64,000 nt of DNA from Aquatica leii. Its lineage: Eukaryota; Arthropoda; Insecta; Coleoptera; Lampyridae. The translations under genes were made by a program, and so were the position numbers. Where the stretch lies: assembly GCA_035610365.1 (NCBI GenBank), contig CM069432.1, forward strand, positions 114,967,529 through 115,031,528, read 5' to 3'. The notes beneath the pieces are model-generated. The model was not told the DNA's origin and searched no databases. It saw nothing but the letters and a program-made list of their open reading frames with translations. Shown here in pieces: positions 1-11,537 of the stretch (positions are counted from its first letter, which is position 1; each line of letters opens with the position of its first letter).

Positions 1-2030
1 ATAACGTTGCTTATACGTCTAAGTATGATCGCTATAACTAAAACGTCAACAAATTTTACTTACGTTGAATTTTTATAATGCAAAACGAAAAATTTGATAT
101 GACGTCAAATAGATAAATTATAGTGTGGTCATGTACAACGTAATTGATTTTGCACCGTCAAAGTCGGTAGTTTGTTATACAAATGAATGTGTTCAATTTC
201 ATACTCGATTAAATATTTTAGCGTATATAAACACAAATACAGACTAGCTATAAATCACATCAACCCAACAAGAATGTAACATGTAATAAAAATGTAAGTT
301 GTACGTCGTTTCGATTTTTGCAATACGACTAATAAAAAAATTATATTTTAATCTCGCGCGCATTTGTAGCGTTCGTTGAACACAAAATAGTTTGATATTA
401 TTATGTTTTTTAAGTAATTACAAATTAAACAAGATACTAATTTTTCTGTTTTTATCAACGTGTTTTGCAAATAATTTAAAAACAGTATAACGTCGCCAGA
501 GAGACGCAATTGCAGAAAAAGAAATTAGAAGAGAATATAATATGCTCTAGAGTGACAACTATTTGCTTAGAGTAATTTGAAGTTTAAATTTTTCTAATAA
601 TGGTTTTTACGTACCCAAAAAATGTGCCCCAATATATTTTATAAATTTTTTTAGATATTACATCTCTAGTTATTTATTAAAACTAAATTTTATAAATGGC
701 TTTTTTAACTGTAAGTTTTGTTTAATATTTTTCCCAAAACTTAATTTTTTGTAAATAATGTACTGGAAAGTTTTCAAATAAACACTTGCTATAATAAATT
801 ACAGAAAATAAAAGTATAAAAATAAACAAAGCCTATTTAAAAAATATTTGTAGAAACGTAAAATAATAATTAGGAAACAATTTTCAATCTTTGTTAATAA
901 AAATAACTTACTTAAACAAATATGAACGTTTTTTTAAACATCTTTAATTTGAAGTATAATATTTTACCAAAACTTAATGCTAAAAACAGAATAATAAAAC
1001 AATGTCGTACTTGTTATGTATTTAACTGCTAATAAGTTTTGAATTTGACATAGTGATAATTGTTAAGGGTATAATAATCAGATGTTTAACTTATATTTGA
1101 AGAAATGGAAAAAAGTAACTGATATTTTCTTATTTTTTTAAACTTTATAGAAATTATCTCGTCAGTTACCTTGAGAAAAAATTTACATTATTATATTTAC
1201 TTCGAGGAAATATTTACTACCAAACAGACACTAAAAAATAAAATTTAATTACTTATTTAAAAAACAAATAAAACAATATATTCAACATTTTAGAATGCGT
1301 ATTTAAAATAAAGTTTGAACATTTATTTCTTTATAAATGAATACATAGGTATATACAATGTGTCAATTTGAAAACTTTGGATTGGGAACATAATTATAAC
1401 CAAAAATAATATCGAAAATTACAAAAACCCGTTTTGACAATACATACACGGAAAAAAAGGTTATGCGGAATTGATATGTATCATGCAAAAGGCTGTTGGT
1501 TTTGAGTCAAGCCGATGTACGCTTGAATTAAACTTCTATTTTATTAGATTGTCGCTGTAATTTCATTGCAATAAGAGATTTAGTTTAAATTTTAGTACAT
1601 TTACGTTGAATGTTATTTGAACGTGGATCAATTTTAGAAAAAAAGCAAATGCTTTAAATATGAAATCGTAATGATTAAATTTAGTATAATATTTCTCTCC
1701 GTGTAGGGAGAACTAAATTGACATGGTCAATAACACAACCTCACCTTCACCCTCGGCCACTTTAACTTCAAAAATGTAAATTGCAATCGTCCACTTATGA
1801 TACATTGTTAAAAAAGTCTTTAAAAACTCTACTCAGAAATAGAAAAAAAAGTGACATTTCACTTGACATTTTTGAAATAATTAGCAAATGAAGATTCGGA
1901 AGATACTGTTAAGACTTTACAAATACACTGTTTATAAAATTTTTTTGTTCACAATGTTCACCATTTTTTTCTAAACAGAAAAATAGTCAAAATTCAACTT
2001 CTTGCTTCACTATTTGGAATGAACGTCGGT
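1..2030. other. AT-rich region, nothing recognised
   Basis: I found no coding motif, RNA gene or clear element boundary here. The sequence is strongly AT-rich with many homopolymer runs. The stretch near 1690-1770 is slightly richer in C but has no open frame that I recognise. Confidence 0.5.
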
Positions 2031-2034
2031 TGCT

Positions 2035-2790
2035 GTAAGTCATGTAGGTCTGCTAGGTTTGTCTTATAAACGATAAATCGTTTGATGTAGCCCCATAAAA
2101 AGAAATTCGACATCGCGATGGCCACTTGATTGTTTTTTTTTGTTTGAACAATCAACGGCTCTATTATGTTTTGAAGTAAATTTATAAAAATATCATCTTT
2201 AAAGTTTCTATTCCAACAATTTTATCTCTAAGAATGCCAGCTCACACATTTAGTTTCTGAGGATATTTAGGTGCGATCCTCTCGTACAATACGCGCACTC
2301 TTATTATTTCAATAACGATTATTTTGTTTGTTATTTTGCCCATTTAAAATGTGAATGTGCATTCACCAGAAAAACTGATGTTTTTTAAAATGTTAAGATA
2401 TTGTTCAAGTTTTTCAATCATAGTTTCACAAAACTGAATTCCTCTATCAGGATCATTGTCCCCTAGTTCTATAAAAATCTGCATTTCGTAAGAAAAAACT
2501 TTTTTTAAAAAGTTTTAAAACTCTCTGAACCGACTCATGTGACACTCGTTAATTCTGCAACTTTGCAAAGCGACGTTATTGAACACATAGCGATTTGATC
2601 CAAAATTTCAGTCCAGAATTCTTGACCGCTTTATCTTAATATTTACTACAGAATCAGTTGCTTTAAATTTCCGCACAAGAAGTCGTACGTAAACATCGCT
2701 GACATTTTTATCCAGATGTCTTGTACTGAACGCAGTACCCGCTTGTAAAACACATTACTGGCGTAAAGATAAATTATTTCAACCCGTTCA
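2035..2790 (-). pseudogene. Tc1/mariner-type (DUF4817-associated) transposase relic
   Basis: Read on the minus strand in several frames, this is a decayed DDE transposase of the insect mariner-like group whose N-terminal domain is DUF4817. In order I can read a helix-turn-helix region near 2720-2560, DNDPDRGIQFCE near 2450 (family form DDPDRRIQFCEWM), FSGECTFTF near 2360 (family SDECTFTL, carrying the first catalytic D region), KYPQKLNV.AGILRDKIVG near 2260-2200 (family YPQKLNVWAGI) and FLWGYIK near 2080 (family DFFLWGHLK, just after the last acidic residue). Several stops and frameshifts are present, so it is not functional. The segment holding the second catalytic D is largely missing. No TIRs were found. 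Confidence 0.8.
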
Positions 2791-3479
2791 GCAACTGAGT
2801 ATAGCATTTTTACAATTTTTTTTCAAAAAACCAGCTCGTATAAAATTTAATAACACACTTCAAAGTAACAATAAATACTGACGTTTAAATATCTATAAAC
2901 AGTGAAACAAATACCTTTAATAAAACCAAATTACAAAAAACTTTTATCTGTTTTTCCTGATTGTGGTTATTAAGATAATGGAACTCATCGTATTGTACGA
3001 TAGTGTCACATACAATATCTTCAAATATAATTGAGCTGGATATTCTAGAAGCTACAACACGTGATAACTATACCAAAAATAATAATTTTTCACAAACAAT
3101 GTGATTTTAAGGGTAGACAGCATTATTTCAAATCTATTAAGTGAAATATCACTTTTTTGGCATTTCTGAATAGCATTTTCAAAGAAATTTTGAACAATGT
3201 ATCATAAGTAAGGGAGTTACAATTTATATTTTTGAGGTTGGGATGTCGGCTGACCATGTGAATTTAATTTCCACTTCTGCATCTAAACATGCTCCTTGGC
3301 TTAATAACATTATTAGAATTTTAACTAATCGATATGTTATTATTAATTCTTCTTATCTTACTTCTAAGATTAAAAATATATTTTTTTCTTCTTCATCATT
3401 TCTTGTTCTTTTTTATTCTTCTATTCCTCCTGAAGAATTATTATTCACAATTATCAGGTTTTAGCTATGGGTTCAAACA
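2791..3479. other. spacer, nothing recognised
   Basis: AT-rich sequence between two transposase relics. A 73-codon open frame at 3243-3464 has serine- and isoleucine-rich composition of low complexity and no family motif, so I do not call it a gene. Confidence 0.4.
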
Positions 3480-3795
3480 TTTCTCCCCTTGCTGCTGAAC
3501 TGCTTTATCATCTACAAGAAACTAGGTGGAGCAAAAACGCGACTGAATTTCATGATGGAACTTGGAGAAAGGCTTGTTCAGAAAAAAATATGCAATCCCA
3601 CGGAACACAAAAGATCAGAAATTAAAAATTCCAAGGCTTTCAAGGCTAATAGAACGTCATTTTCCCGATATCATTCCTCCGACTACCAAACAAAAAACTA
3701 CAAAGCGCTGCGTTGTATGTTATGAAACAGGAAAAAGGAAAGAATTGATATATTGGTGTATTGAATGTCACCGCGTTTCAAAATATATCACATAA
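3480..3795 (+). pseudogene. piggyBac transposase, C-terminal relic with cysteine-rich domain
   Basis: The frame contains LLNCFIIYKKLGGAK (family form LLNSFILYK.NGG), then RLIERHFPDIIPPTTKQK and KRCVVCYETGKRKELIYWC. This is the classic C-terminus of PiggyBac-family (PGBD) transposases: the end of the RNase H-like fold, the basic linker and the CxxC...CxxC cysteine-rich DNA-binding domain. The two halves lie in different frames (join near 3560), so there is at least one frameshift. The DDD catalytic region is absent upstream. It is unrelated in position to the second piggyBac relic at 10.6-11.5 kb, which lacks this domain. Confidence 0.85.
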
Positions 3796-4389
3796 AAATT
3801 TGAAATGTTGTTCTAAGTTGCAAAAAAATAAATTTTTATATTCAATTCCAGTTTATTTTTTCTTTATGAATATTATCAAGTAGGAAAATTTTTATTTCCA
3901 AAAAATATCCGAACACGAAACATTATTTTTAGGATTTTCTAGGTTCAGTAATAATATAACCACAAAGTACCTATGTAATGGCCATGACGTACAAAATTGC
4001 AATGGCTATGACGTATATACTCGCATGCGGTCGCAAACTGCCACCACTGCGTAGGGACCTTTCTACTCAAACGCGCGTTACTTAAGAGGTTAATGTTTTT
4101 ATCATTTTTTAGCTGTAATTTTACAAGACGCTTGTTTAGAGTGAAAAATTTTATTATTATACCCTAAAAATATCTGTAAATATATTTGAGAATTAACTTT
4201 GAAAGCATGTGGGTTCTTAGAATAACAACGTTATTTAACTACGTCGTATGTGATAACGTTATTTTTATTTATTTTTATTTTTAGTGTCAGCAAATTACTA
4301 AGAAGATTGTTTTTGATTTATTTTTATTAACAGTGTCGACAAACTATTTAGTGCTGCAAGTCCGTAATTTTCGATTTAGTTTTTTTAAA
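3796..4389. other. spacer after piggyBac relic
   Basis: No gene. A TTAA occurs just after a GC-richer patch (4028-4090); this could be the old piggyBac 3' terminus, which inserts at TTAA, but no matching 5' end was found. Confidence 0.3.
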
Positions 4390-5360
4390 CGTCTAACCAA
4401 ACAATTCGCTCTAGGACATTTCAACACCGCCGATTGAACGCTACCGTTTGAACTCCGATTGATCGCTGAAACTTTTGAACGCTGGGACATTTAAACGCTA
4501 ACGTTGTTTGATTACCGAACGATTGCTCGCCGGATATGGGCATCTATTTGTACATATCATTTTAACAAAAATATATTTTTTTGTCAATAGGCAAATACCG
4601 ATACGAACCTCAAACTTAGAAATAAAACGGTTACAAATTTTTAATCATTTAATCATTCCGTAATGGTTGCAACAATCAATAGTATCTGAGAAATTTTTGT
4701 TGAAAGATAGTATTGTTATTGGTATATTGTCAACTTCTTGAAAATTAGTGTCTATTATAATTGCGTACGAGGATTACCTAGGATTAGCCATATACAAAAA
4801 GAATTTTCTTTATTTTTATCGTTATTATATTGTTAAACAATGACTACGATAACTGTAACGGAATAGATTATTTACGAGGTATTGCCCATTATTTTCAAAT
4901 TAATGCATGATTACATTTTATTTGTAAATAAATTTATAGATTAGACGACAGTTTATACTTTTTAATACTTTGCAGCTCGTATTAAAATTTTGCTTTAGAA
5001 TTAAAATTTTTATAAATACATTTCTCTAATGCTTAAATTAACACGTATTATAGTTATATTACAAATTTGTTAAATGTGTTATTATCTAAATTAATTAATT
5101 AATAAATTAAGATAAGTATTTATTTTTGAATATATTTTTTTTTCTAATTTTCTACCATAATTAATTAAATATACGTCCGTTTAATTATTGAACAAAATTG
5201 TAATTCTGCTCAAAACCGGCGGCGCGCGGAGTTCAAAAGTCTCGGCGTTTAAAAGTTTCAGCGTTCAATTTTCCGGTGTTCAAACCACTGCGTTCAAATG
5301 GCGGTGTTCAATCGGCGGCGATCAAATGACCGAGTTCCCAAACAATTATTTGTTTTTTTA
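4390..5360. repeat. inverted-repeat element with internally repetitive arms
   Basis: The left (about 4395-4535) and right (about 5213-5350) ends are inverted, imperfect copies of each other, about 70% alike by eye. Each arm is a string of degenerate units of roughly 15 bases built around TTGAACGCCG / GTTCAAATGGCG. The central 0.7 kb is plain AT-rich sequence without a gene. The arms are much richer in GC than the surroundings. This is the layout of a foldback or MITE-like DNA transposon with subterminal repeats; the superfamily cannot be told, and exact ends and target duplication are unclear. Confidence 0.55.
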
Positions 5361-5373
5361 AATTTCTAATATT

Positions 5374-5414
5374 GTTATCATTCGGTTATTGTTATCATTC
5401 GGTTATTGTTATCA
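5374..5414. repeat. short tandem repeat, about 18-bp unit
   Basis: The unit TTGTTATCATTCGGTTAT is present about 2.3 times in tandem. It lies exactly between the inverted-repeat element and the Penelope-like reading frame, so it may mark a junction. Confidence 0.7.
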
Positions 5415-6008
5415 AAAACCTCAAGACCCAACGTGGATTCTATTAAGCGAGCTGCACTGTAATATTAAAAAAGTTGCCTATAATAATGGTTATCTTTCTT
5501 ATGTTTTAAACACCGTTATTCATAGACCTCGTATTTGCCATTTACTTAAAAATTTGATATATAATAAATTTAGTAGTAATGATATTTATCGTTCTATTCG
5601 TTACTTTAGTCCTACGTGTCTTTTTCTTAATAATAATTTAAAATCTTATATTGCTAATAATAAAGACCCTATTCCACCTTTGGGCAAATCTGGTATTTAC
5701 AAAATTTCTTGTTCTTGTAATTCTTCTTATCTCGATCAAACTGGAAGAAACTTCACAATTAGATAAAAAAATAGAAATACTATATCAACATCTTTAATAC
5801 CTGTTCTGCTTTTGAGAATCACATTTTATCTACTGGCCATTCTTTTTCTTCTAATCTTAATATAGAATTTCTTCATTTTTACAATAAAGGTAATTATCTT
5901 AACAATCTTAAAATTTTAGAAATACATCGTCGGTCTAATAATAATTCTTCTACGTGTCTTAATGAACTTCTTGATTTGAACACTTCACCTCTTCTGTGTG
6001 TTTATTGA
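5389..6008 (+). pseudogene. Penelope-like retroelement, RT tail and GIY-YIG endonuclease relic
   Basis: The first frame (125 codons, to 5766) carries the end of the reverse transcriptase domain and then PIPPLGKSGIYKISC followed by SSYLDQTGRNF. This is the GIY-YIG nuclease of Penelope-like elements; the usual YIGQTGR is here YLDQTGR, so the second signature is damaged. After a frame change near 5766 the remaining GIY-YIG C-terminus can be read from about 5786 to a stop at 6006-6008, with FENHILSTGHSF and LKILEIHRRSN. The family uses RT plus GIY-YIG for target-primed insertion. This copy is 5'-truncated and frameshifted, hence dead. Confidence 0.85.
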
Positions 6009-7371
6009 CAGTTTCAATGTGTTATATTTTGACACTTGTCAGTTTAAGTTTTTATAATAGGTGTGCTTTTTTAATAACTTAATTTAATAGCTATATTTTT
6101 TATATTTTTTAACGATATTGTACATTTACTTACGATGACACCTTATAATCTCGAAACATGTTTAATTTAAATAAATAATTTAAAAAATATATATGTGGAT
6201 AATAATTCATTGAAGAATAACGATATTGTAAAATTGATGTTGTTGTAAATATTTATATATATTTAAAGTCAATTTATCTATCCTTAAAATAAACAAAATG
6301 AAATGTTACATATTTGCTATTGTAAATTAATAATAAAACAATTTTCCGTATTTTTTTGGATGGTCGTTGACCAAATAACCTAATGAAGAAGCCGTCACTG
6401 AGTAAACAGTTGTGACTCCTAATAAAAAAAGTTTGCTTTAGCTAAAGATCACATTAGGTTATTTATCCAAAAATGTTTCGAATATAGCGCACTTGCAAAC
6501 ATGAGCTTGATAGTGCTGTGTTATTTATTTACAATATAAGCTCTTATTAAAAGGGATCCTACTAATTGGAAGGCGACTGCAGTTTGAAAATTTAAAATTT
6601 TCAGTGATTATTTTTAAAGAAAATAAAATATTACTAATATTATAAAATCATTACTAAGAATTGTTATAAGTAATTTAATAACAACAAAACTGTAATTACG
6701 AATTTGGTTTTCAACGACTTTTTCTATTTTCAAACATCAAAATATAATTCGAAAGAAAAATTAAAACAAACATACATATTTTAAATGAGCTAACAAATCG
6801 TAATTTTCTAAAGGACTTTTGAATAAGTGATAAGATAATAAATTTTTAAAAACATTCAAAAAATATATATTTATTAAGAAACTCTTCATATGTTATTAAT
6901 TTATTTTTTGTTTTATTATAATATCATTTCATATGTACTCCACATACTAGGTACAAACGTAAGATAAAGATTGATTTCAAATTGTGGTTGAAGTTTTGTT
7001 TATGTATAATAACAAAAAGCACATACAATGTCAAATCCTTAATTTTACTGCTACATAATTCATAGTAAAAATTGTTTAGCCTTTATACATAACTATGGAT
7101 TAATTAATTAATTAAAAAAAAACACACTTTAAAGTCGCTTAGAAATAACTAAAAAAAGTAATTTTTTAAGTTATCTGCGTCATCAAATAATTGTTAAAAA
7201 ATGTCATGAGTAAGCAATATTTACGTACTATATTAAATGATCGTTCTTTTTAAATTAACATTAATAATGTAACTCAATTGTATAAAATATAGTATACATA
7301 TATCAAACAACAGAATATATTTTAATCAAGTTGGTACATTCACAAATCCGAAAAATGTAACGATGTTAATT
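6009..7371. other. 3' tail of PLE relic and AT-rich spacer
   Basis: Noncoding. A small palindrome spans about 6371-6468 (AAATAACCTAATG / CATTAGGTTATTT, roughly 70 bases apart) and may be a tiny MITE remnant. Nothing else was recognised. Confidence 0.35.
6130..6160 (+). ncRNA. degenerate hammerhead-like motif behind PLE relic
   Basis: ACGATGACACC is followed 14 bases later by GAAACATG. The position (3' of a Penelope-like frame) and the GATGA...GAAAC core resemble the small hammerhead ribozymes known from Penelope-like elements, but the core has two substitutions (expected CUGANGA) and the cleavage triplet is altered. Probably a decayed copy. Confidence 0.3.
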
Positions 7372-7769
7372 TATTTTCTCTATTTCGACATGAAAATTGG
7401 CGATTTTTACACTAAAATCCGTGTAAGAATAAGCCAATTCTCATTTTAGTAATGTTAGTTTTTTCAAAGTTGGTATCTCTGCATCGTAAGTTGACGTTAC
7501 ACGAAAAAGAAATCGAAATTATTGGAATTTAACAATTAAAATTCAAATTTTGATGCCAAGATAAAATAAAAACGTCCAATTAATTCAAAGTTATTTACTT
7601 GTAAAGGTATAAAGAGATAATTTTGTATGAGATTTTAGGTTAACACATAAATTTCAATATGTCAAAGTGTAAGTGTTGCCAATTTAATTAATATAAAAGT
7701 TTCTCAATGTTGTTTTAAAATTAAAATTATACGAAAATATTAAGTATTGTATCGAAATAGAGAAAATAG
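7372..7769. repeat. short TIR element, about 0.4 kb
   Basis: TATTTTCTCTATTTCGACA at 7372-7390 is the inverted match of TGTATCGAAATAGAGAAAATA at 7749-7769. The 360 bases between are AT-rich and noncoding. The right end overlaps the start of the hairpin at 7765-7904, so the two may be one unit: hairpin plus body. Confidence 0.45.
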
Positions 7770-7904
7770 TATAAAGCACACGTTATAGAATACGTTTCAA
7801 TCACTCGACCGCTTCATAAACTCGCCACTGCGCGGCTCGTGTATGAAACCCGGTCTCGTGATTAAAGCGTATTCATTCTGTAACTTGTGTTTTAATATAC
7901 TATT
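7765..7904 (-). repeat. tag-bounded hairpin 1 (Crypton-5'-end-like)
   Basis: A 140-bp imperfect palindrome. The ends are AATAGTATA (7765-7773) and TATACTATT (7896-7904); inside, AAGCACACGTTATAGAATACG pairs with the inverted CGTATTCATTCTGTAACTTGTG copy, and the apex is GC-rich (CGCCACTGCGCGGCTCG). It has the same architecture and boundary tag as hairpins at 32.3, 32.8, 37.6, 53.5 and 63.1 kb. The strand given is the one on which the longer tag faces outward. Confidence 0.6.
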
Positions 7905-8654
7905 CCAACCGCAAAGCACAAACACAAGAATATTAATTTTTTATGTTTGTTTATTAATTGTCTAATAAATGTTAATGCATTGTATCTCACATTTCTGCTT
8001 TTGTTAGGTCTTTTATATATATTACATAAATAATAATTAATAATTAAATAATTAAAAAAAATACTTTAAAAATAACTATTTAAAAAAATTATAACTATAA
8101 ATAACGTTTTTGTATTTTAATATTAATAATATTATACTACATATAAGTACTAGTAATTGATTCGTGCTCAAAAAAGCTATTTTTAAGTTTATATTGAAAC
8201 ATCTCTAAAGATCATTCAAGATTATTCAAAGTGATTATCAAAAAAGACAGAATCCTTTAAGACGAGATTATAAGAGGTATCTGAAATAAATTGAAGCCGG
8301 TACCCAACTAACATTTTTAACGATTGCGACGTGGCAGCAACAGTCGTAGGAACTGTAGAGTGGCTTGCCACTAGTCACTACCACGTTACAGGAACAGTTT
8401 TTATAGCGTGGCTACCACCAAAATGGGGAACAAATATTGGGTGGCTGTTACGTGATTACAACCATTTTATCACTTATAAAATAACATTACAGTCAGGTAA
8501 AATTCACGTCTCTCCCATGGCGGCGTGGTGACCATTAGTGGTCCTGAACATTTCAGAAACTGCTTTGATGTATTTATATCTCTGTCCCATTTTTAAATGT
8601 TATTTACTTTCTCATATACATCTCCTCTTTATTTTACAAATGAACAACTAGGTT
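7905..8654. other. spacer with GTGGC-rich patch
   Basis: Mostly AT-rich. The patch 8296-8535 is GC-richer with several GTGGC / GTTACGTG-like motifs in both orientations, suggesting subterminal repeats of a MITE. The 66-codon frame at 8331-8531 starts with GTG and has no family motif; I do not call it a gene. Confidence 0.3.
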
Positions 8655-8774
8655 TACTTCATTAATTTATTATATTCAATGTATTGTTAATGTAATAACG
8701 AAGGCTTCCACGGCCGGAATCTATACTAACATTAGAATGTCTTCCGGGTTTGGACCGTGTCATAGTTGCAACCG

Positions 8775-8822
8775 AAGCTGCCAACGTTTCGCCCACTTTC
8801 GTAAGGGGCTTCATCAAGGCGT
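8775..8822 (-). ncRNA. hammerhead-like motif in PLE 3' region
   Basis: On the minus strand the sequence reads TTGATGA, then a stem GCCC...GGGC, then GAAACGTTG. This fits the minimal hammerhead core (CUGAUGA, stem II, GAAAC-GUH) reported for Penelope-like elements, with U in place of the first core C. It lies about 260 bases downstream of the PLE stop codon on the same strand, which is where such ribozymes occur. Activity is uncertain because of that substitution. Confidence 0.5.
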
Positions 8823-9081
8823 GAGATAAATCGCAAAACTCAAACAAGCAATCGAAATCTAACTAAGAACTTCTCAAAAGTTAGCTTATCCACTTGTAAA
8901 ACAAGCCATAACCTAAACTATGAAAAGGTAAGAAAGAAAACGATAACCTGAAAAAGCAAACGAAAATCTAACAAAGAACCACTACCGAGTTAGGTAATCA
9001 ACTTGTGAACCAAGCCAGATTCTAAACTCCGTAGAAGTGACTTAAGAAGAAATAGTCTCCGTATTTAAAGGAAAAGGATCG

Positions 9082-9605
9082 TCACGGATGATTAAGCTCG
9101 ACCCTGATTGGGTTACGGTTACGGTTACGGGGGCGTGTTTTTGATAAATGACTAATAACCGGGAACCAAAGAGGGGATAGTTCGAAACCATGATCGCGAT
9201 TGAAGTTATTGGGGTGTTTGATGATTTCTATGCTTTCTCGGAATTTCCTGTTGAAAAAGAATGGAGATTTGGCAATCAACGAAACATTATCAAAATCTAT
9301 CTTGTGACCTGTAGTAAAATTATGTTCAGCGACCGCAGACTTAGAAGTATACCTTTTCCTTATACAACGATCATGTTCTGAAATGCGAGTAATGACGGAA
9401 CGACCGGTTTCACCAATGTAGACTAAACCACAAGAACAGGGAATTTGGTATACACCTTGAGATGAAAGTGTAGGAAATTTGTCTTTGGGAGAAGGAAGAA
9501 TCTGAGAGATTTTGCCTGTCGAGTTGAATATGGGTTTAATACCATTCTTACGAAGGAGTTTCCCTATTTGATCTGTAACCTTGTGAATGTAGGGTAAAAA
9601 GTTAA
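9082..9605 (-). CDS. Penelope-like element, open GIY-YIG C-terminal frame (5'-truncated)
   Basis: About 174 codons are open from 9605 to the stop at 9082, but with no ATG, because the element is truncated and joins foreign sequence near 9605-9630. In order: the RT tail (PYIHKVTDQIGKLLRKNGIK), then QGVYQIPCSCGLVYIGETGR, which is a textbook GIY-YIG signature with intact YIGETGRS, then SEHDRCIRKR and AVAEHNFTTGHKIDF, and FFFNRKFRESIEIIKHPNN near the end. In Penelope-like elements this nuclease nicks the target for reverse transcription. It is better preserved than the copy at 5.4-6.0 kb. Downstream (8655-9080) lies its noncoding tail with the hammerhead-like motif. Confidence 0.85.
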
Positions 9606-9960
9606 GTTTCCAAAAGTGTTCAAAACTTTAACAGCCACTTCAAAGTGGTTATTACTTTAAAGGAAGATTTTAGTGATTTAATTTAGAGATCGCCACTTTA
9701 ATTTGCCACTCTAAAGTTAAAAAAACTTATAAGGGATTTTACTTAGTGAAAATAACGTTGAAAAAACTTTACTTTTCACCACAAAGCTGCAGAACTACAA
9801 AGTGGTTGAGAAAAGATATATCCACGTAATTTTCACTTTAAATCAATTATACAAATTTATAATTACTAAGAAGCTGCATACAAAGTGTTAAATACGTAAT
9901 AATCACTAAACTGAAGTGGCAATATAAGTTACCCTCACTTTGATGCTTCTTGGGTAGTCA
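9606..9960. repeat. CACTTTAAAGTG-rich AT repeat, probable MITE
   Basis: The stretch is filled with variants of CCACTTCAAAGTGG and its halves (CAAAGTGG, CCACTTTAA, AAGTGGC) in both orientations. It starts where the Penelope frame is cut off. GGGTAAAAAGTTAAGTT at the left and an inverted GGGTAACTTATATTG at the right could be terminal repeats. No gene. Confidence 0.4.
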
Positions 9961-10600
9961 GTAGTCTTAAGAATAATTAGGGGGTCTAAATAAATAAGTG
10001 CAAAATAAGTGTTTAACGCGCGTGCCATTGTAAATACATAGTGTAAATGAATAAAAGTGAATCTTATCCGCGCACCGTATATGGTTACAGTGATATATAA
10101 ATTAATGTGTTATTTATATGAAATTGCTATTTTGTTATTTTGTTTAGCTTATTGTATTGTGTTTTTAGTTTAGTACAAATCTGATTACACTCGTGTAAAT
10201 AGTTAAAAATAAATTCAATTTAAAAATTGTTATAATTTATTTACATTCATTTATTGTAACCTGCATACAAAATTTATTATCACGTTAAATAGTTTACGTT
10301 TTGGATGAATGAATAATGCAATTATAATTTTATCTATTTTTTTTAATATCCATATTTGTGTACATAGCTGTACGTTAATGCAATAGCTTTTTTTACTAAA
10401 GAACATATTAATATAACTAGGTAAAAATAATATGATTCTAGGACAATATTTATTAACAGGTTCTGTTCTGGTATTAATCTGTTATAGTCGTAATTACGAG
10501 AGGTGCCTTATGACTCATACTATAACAGCTTATTTTTGGCCATTAAAGACATACCTATTTTTTAGAAAGGCGGTAACGTTAATCTCTATGACGTAGGTTA
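9961..10600. other. spacer before piggyBac relic
   Basis: AT-rich, noncoding. It may contain the lost N-terminal part of the piggyBac gene, but I could not read it. Confidence 0.3.
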
Positions 10601-10635
10601 TTATCACATACATATTCGAAGAATTTATACTAAGG

Positions 10636-11529
10636 TGCAACAATTATGAACTTAGTGAACACATAACTATAGATGAAATGTTACCTGCTTTTCGAGAAAA
10701 ATTCAAATTTCGGCAATATATAGCGAACAAACCTACAAAATACGGTAGAAAGATTTACGCTCTGGTTGAAGTAAGAGCATTTTATGTATGTAATTTAGAG
10801 ATTTATGCAGGTAAACAACCCGAAGGTCTTTACCGGCACGACAATAAAGCCGATAATGTTGTAATGCGATTAGTACTGTTATGAACAGTGAACAAAGTAT
10901 TATAATAAATAAATATTTTATTTCCTTTGGCACAAGAACTATTAGAAAACAAAACTACAATGGTTGGGACCGTAAGAAAGAACAAGAAGGAAGTTTCACC
11001 ACTGTTTGTCAACGTAAAAGGAAAGCTGGTGTGTAGTAGCATGTGTGCCTTTTCACGTACGGGGGCATTAGTGTCATATGTACCTAAAAAAAATAAAAAT
11101 GGTTTACTTTTTTTAACTTTGCATCACGACTACATCATCGATGAAGATGCGAAAGATAAAAATAAAACGGAAGATATAAGATTCTACAACAAAACAAAAG
11201 GTGGCGTAGATGCAGTAGACGAAATTATATTACTCTACTCGGTTTCAAAAATTATATGCAAGTGGCCTCTTACCATATTTTTCTGTTTACTAAATATTGG
11301 TGGATTAAATTCCCAAATAATTTGTTCAGCTAACACTAGTACCAAAATAGTTAGAAGAGTTTTTCTCATAATTTAGCAATAGAGTTATTGAACCCGTTTG
11401 TGGTATCTAAATTGTTGATTCCGAATTTATTAGCTGTATTGAAGATATCCATGCAGAAAGTTGTAAGTAACACAGCAGAAGCTAAAGAAGCTGTTCATTT
11501 GCCAACCATGTCTGGAACCTCCCAAGTCG
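10636..11529 (+). pseudogene. piggyBac transposase relic, catalytic core
   Basis: The first frame reads CNNYELSEHITIDEML then REKFKFRQYIANKPTKYGRK and GKQPEGLYRHDNKADNVVMR, which is the PiggyBac core around the first catalytic D (TIDEM). After a short scrambled piece the frame continues at 10927 with LAQELLENKTTMVGTVRKN, VSYVPKKNK, HHDYIIDED and FYNKTKGGVDAVDE, the last holding the third catalytic D. Between them IIINKYFISF replaces the usual TDNWFTS, so the second D appears to be N. A further frameshift near 11370 leads to AIELLNPFVVSKLLIPNLL, continuing to 11529. There the gene is cut by a hAT element. The C-terminal cysteine-rich domain is not present beyond it. Confidence 0.88.
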
Positions 11530-11537
11530 TACATAGC

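Noticed and set aside
8331..8531. 66-codon frame with several tryptophans
   Set aside because: It starts with GTG, has no family motif and lies in a patch of repeated GTGGC words that would generate such text by chance.
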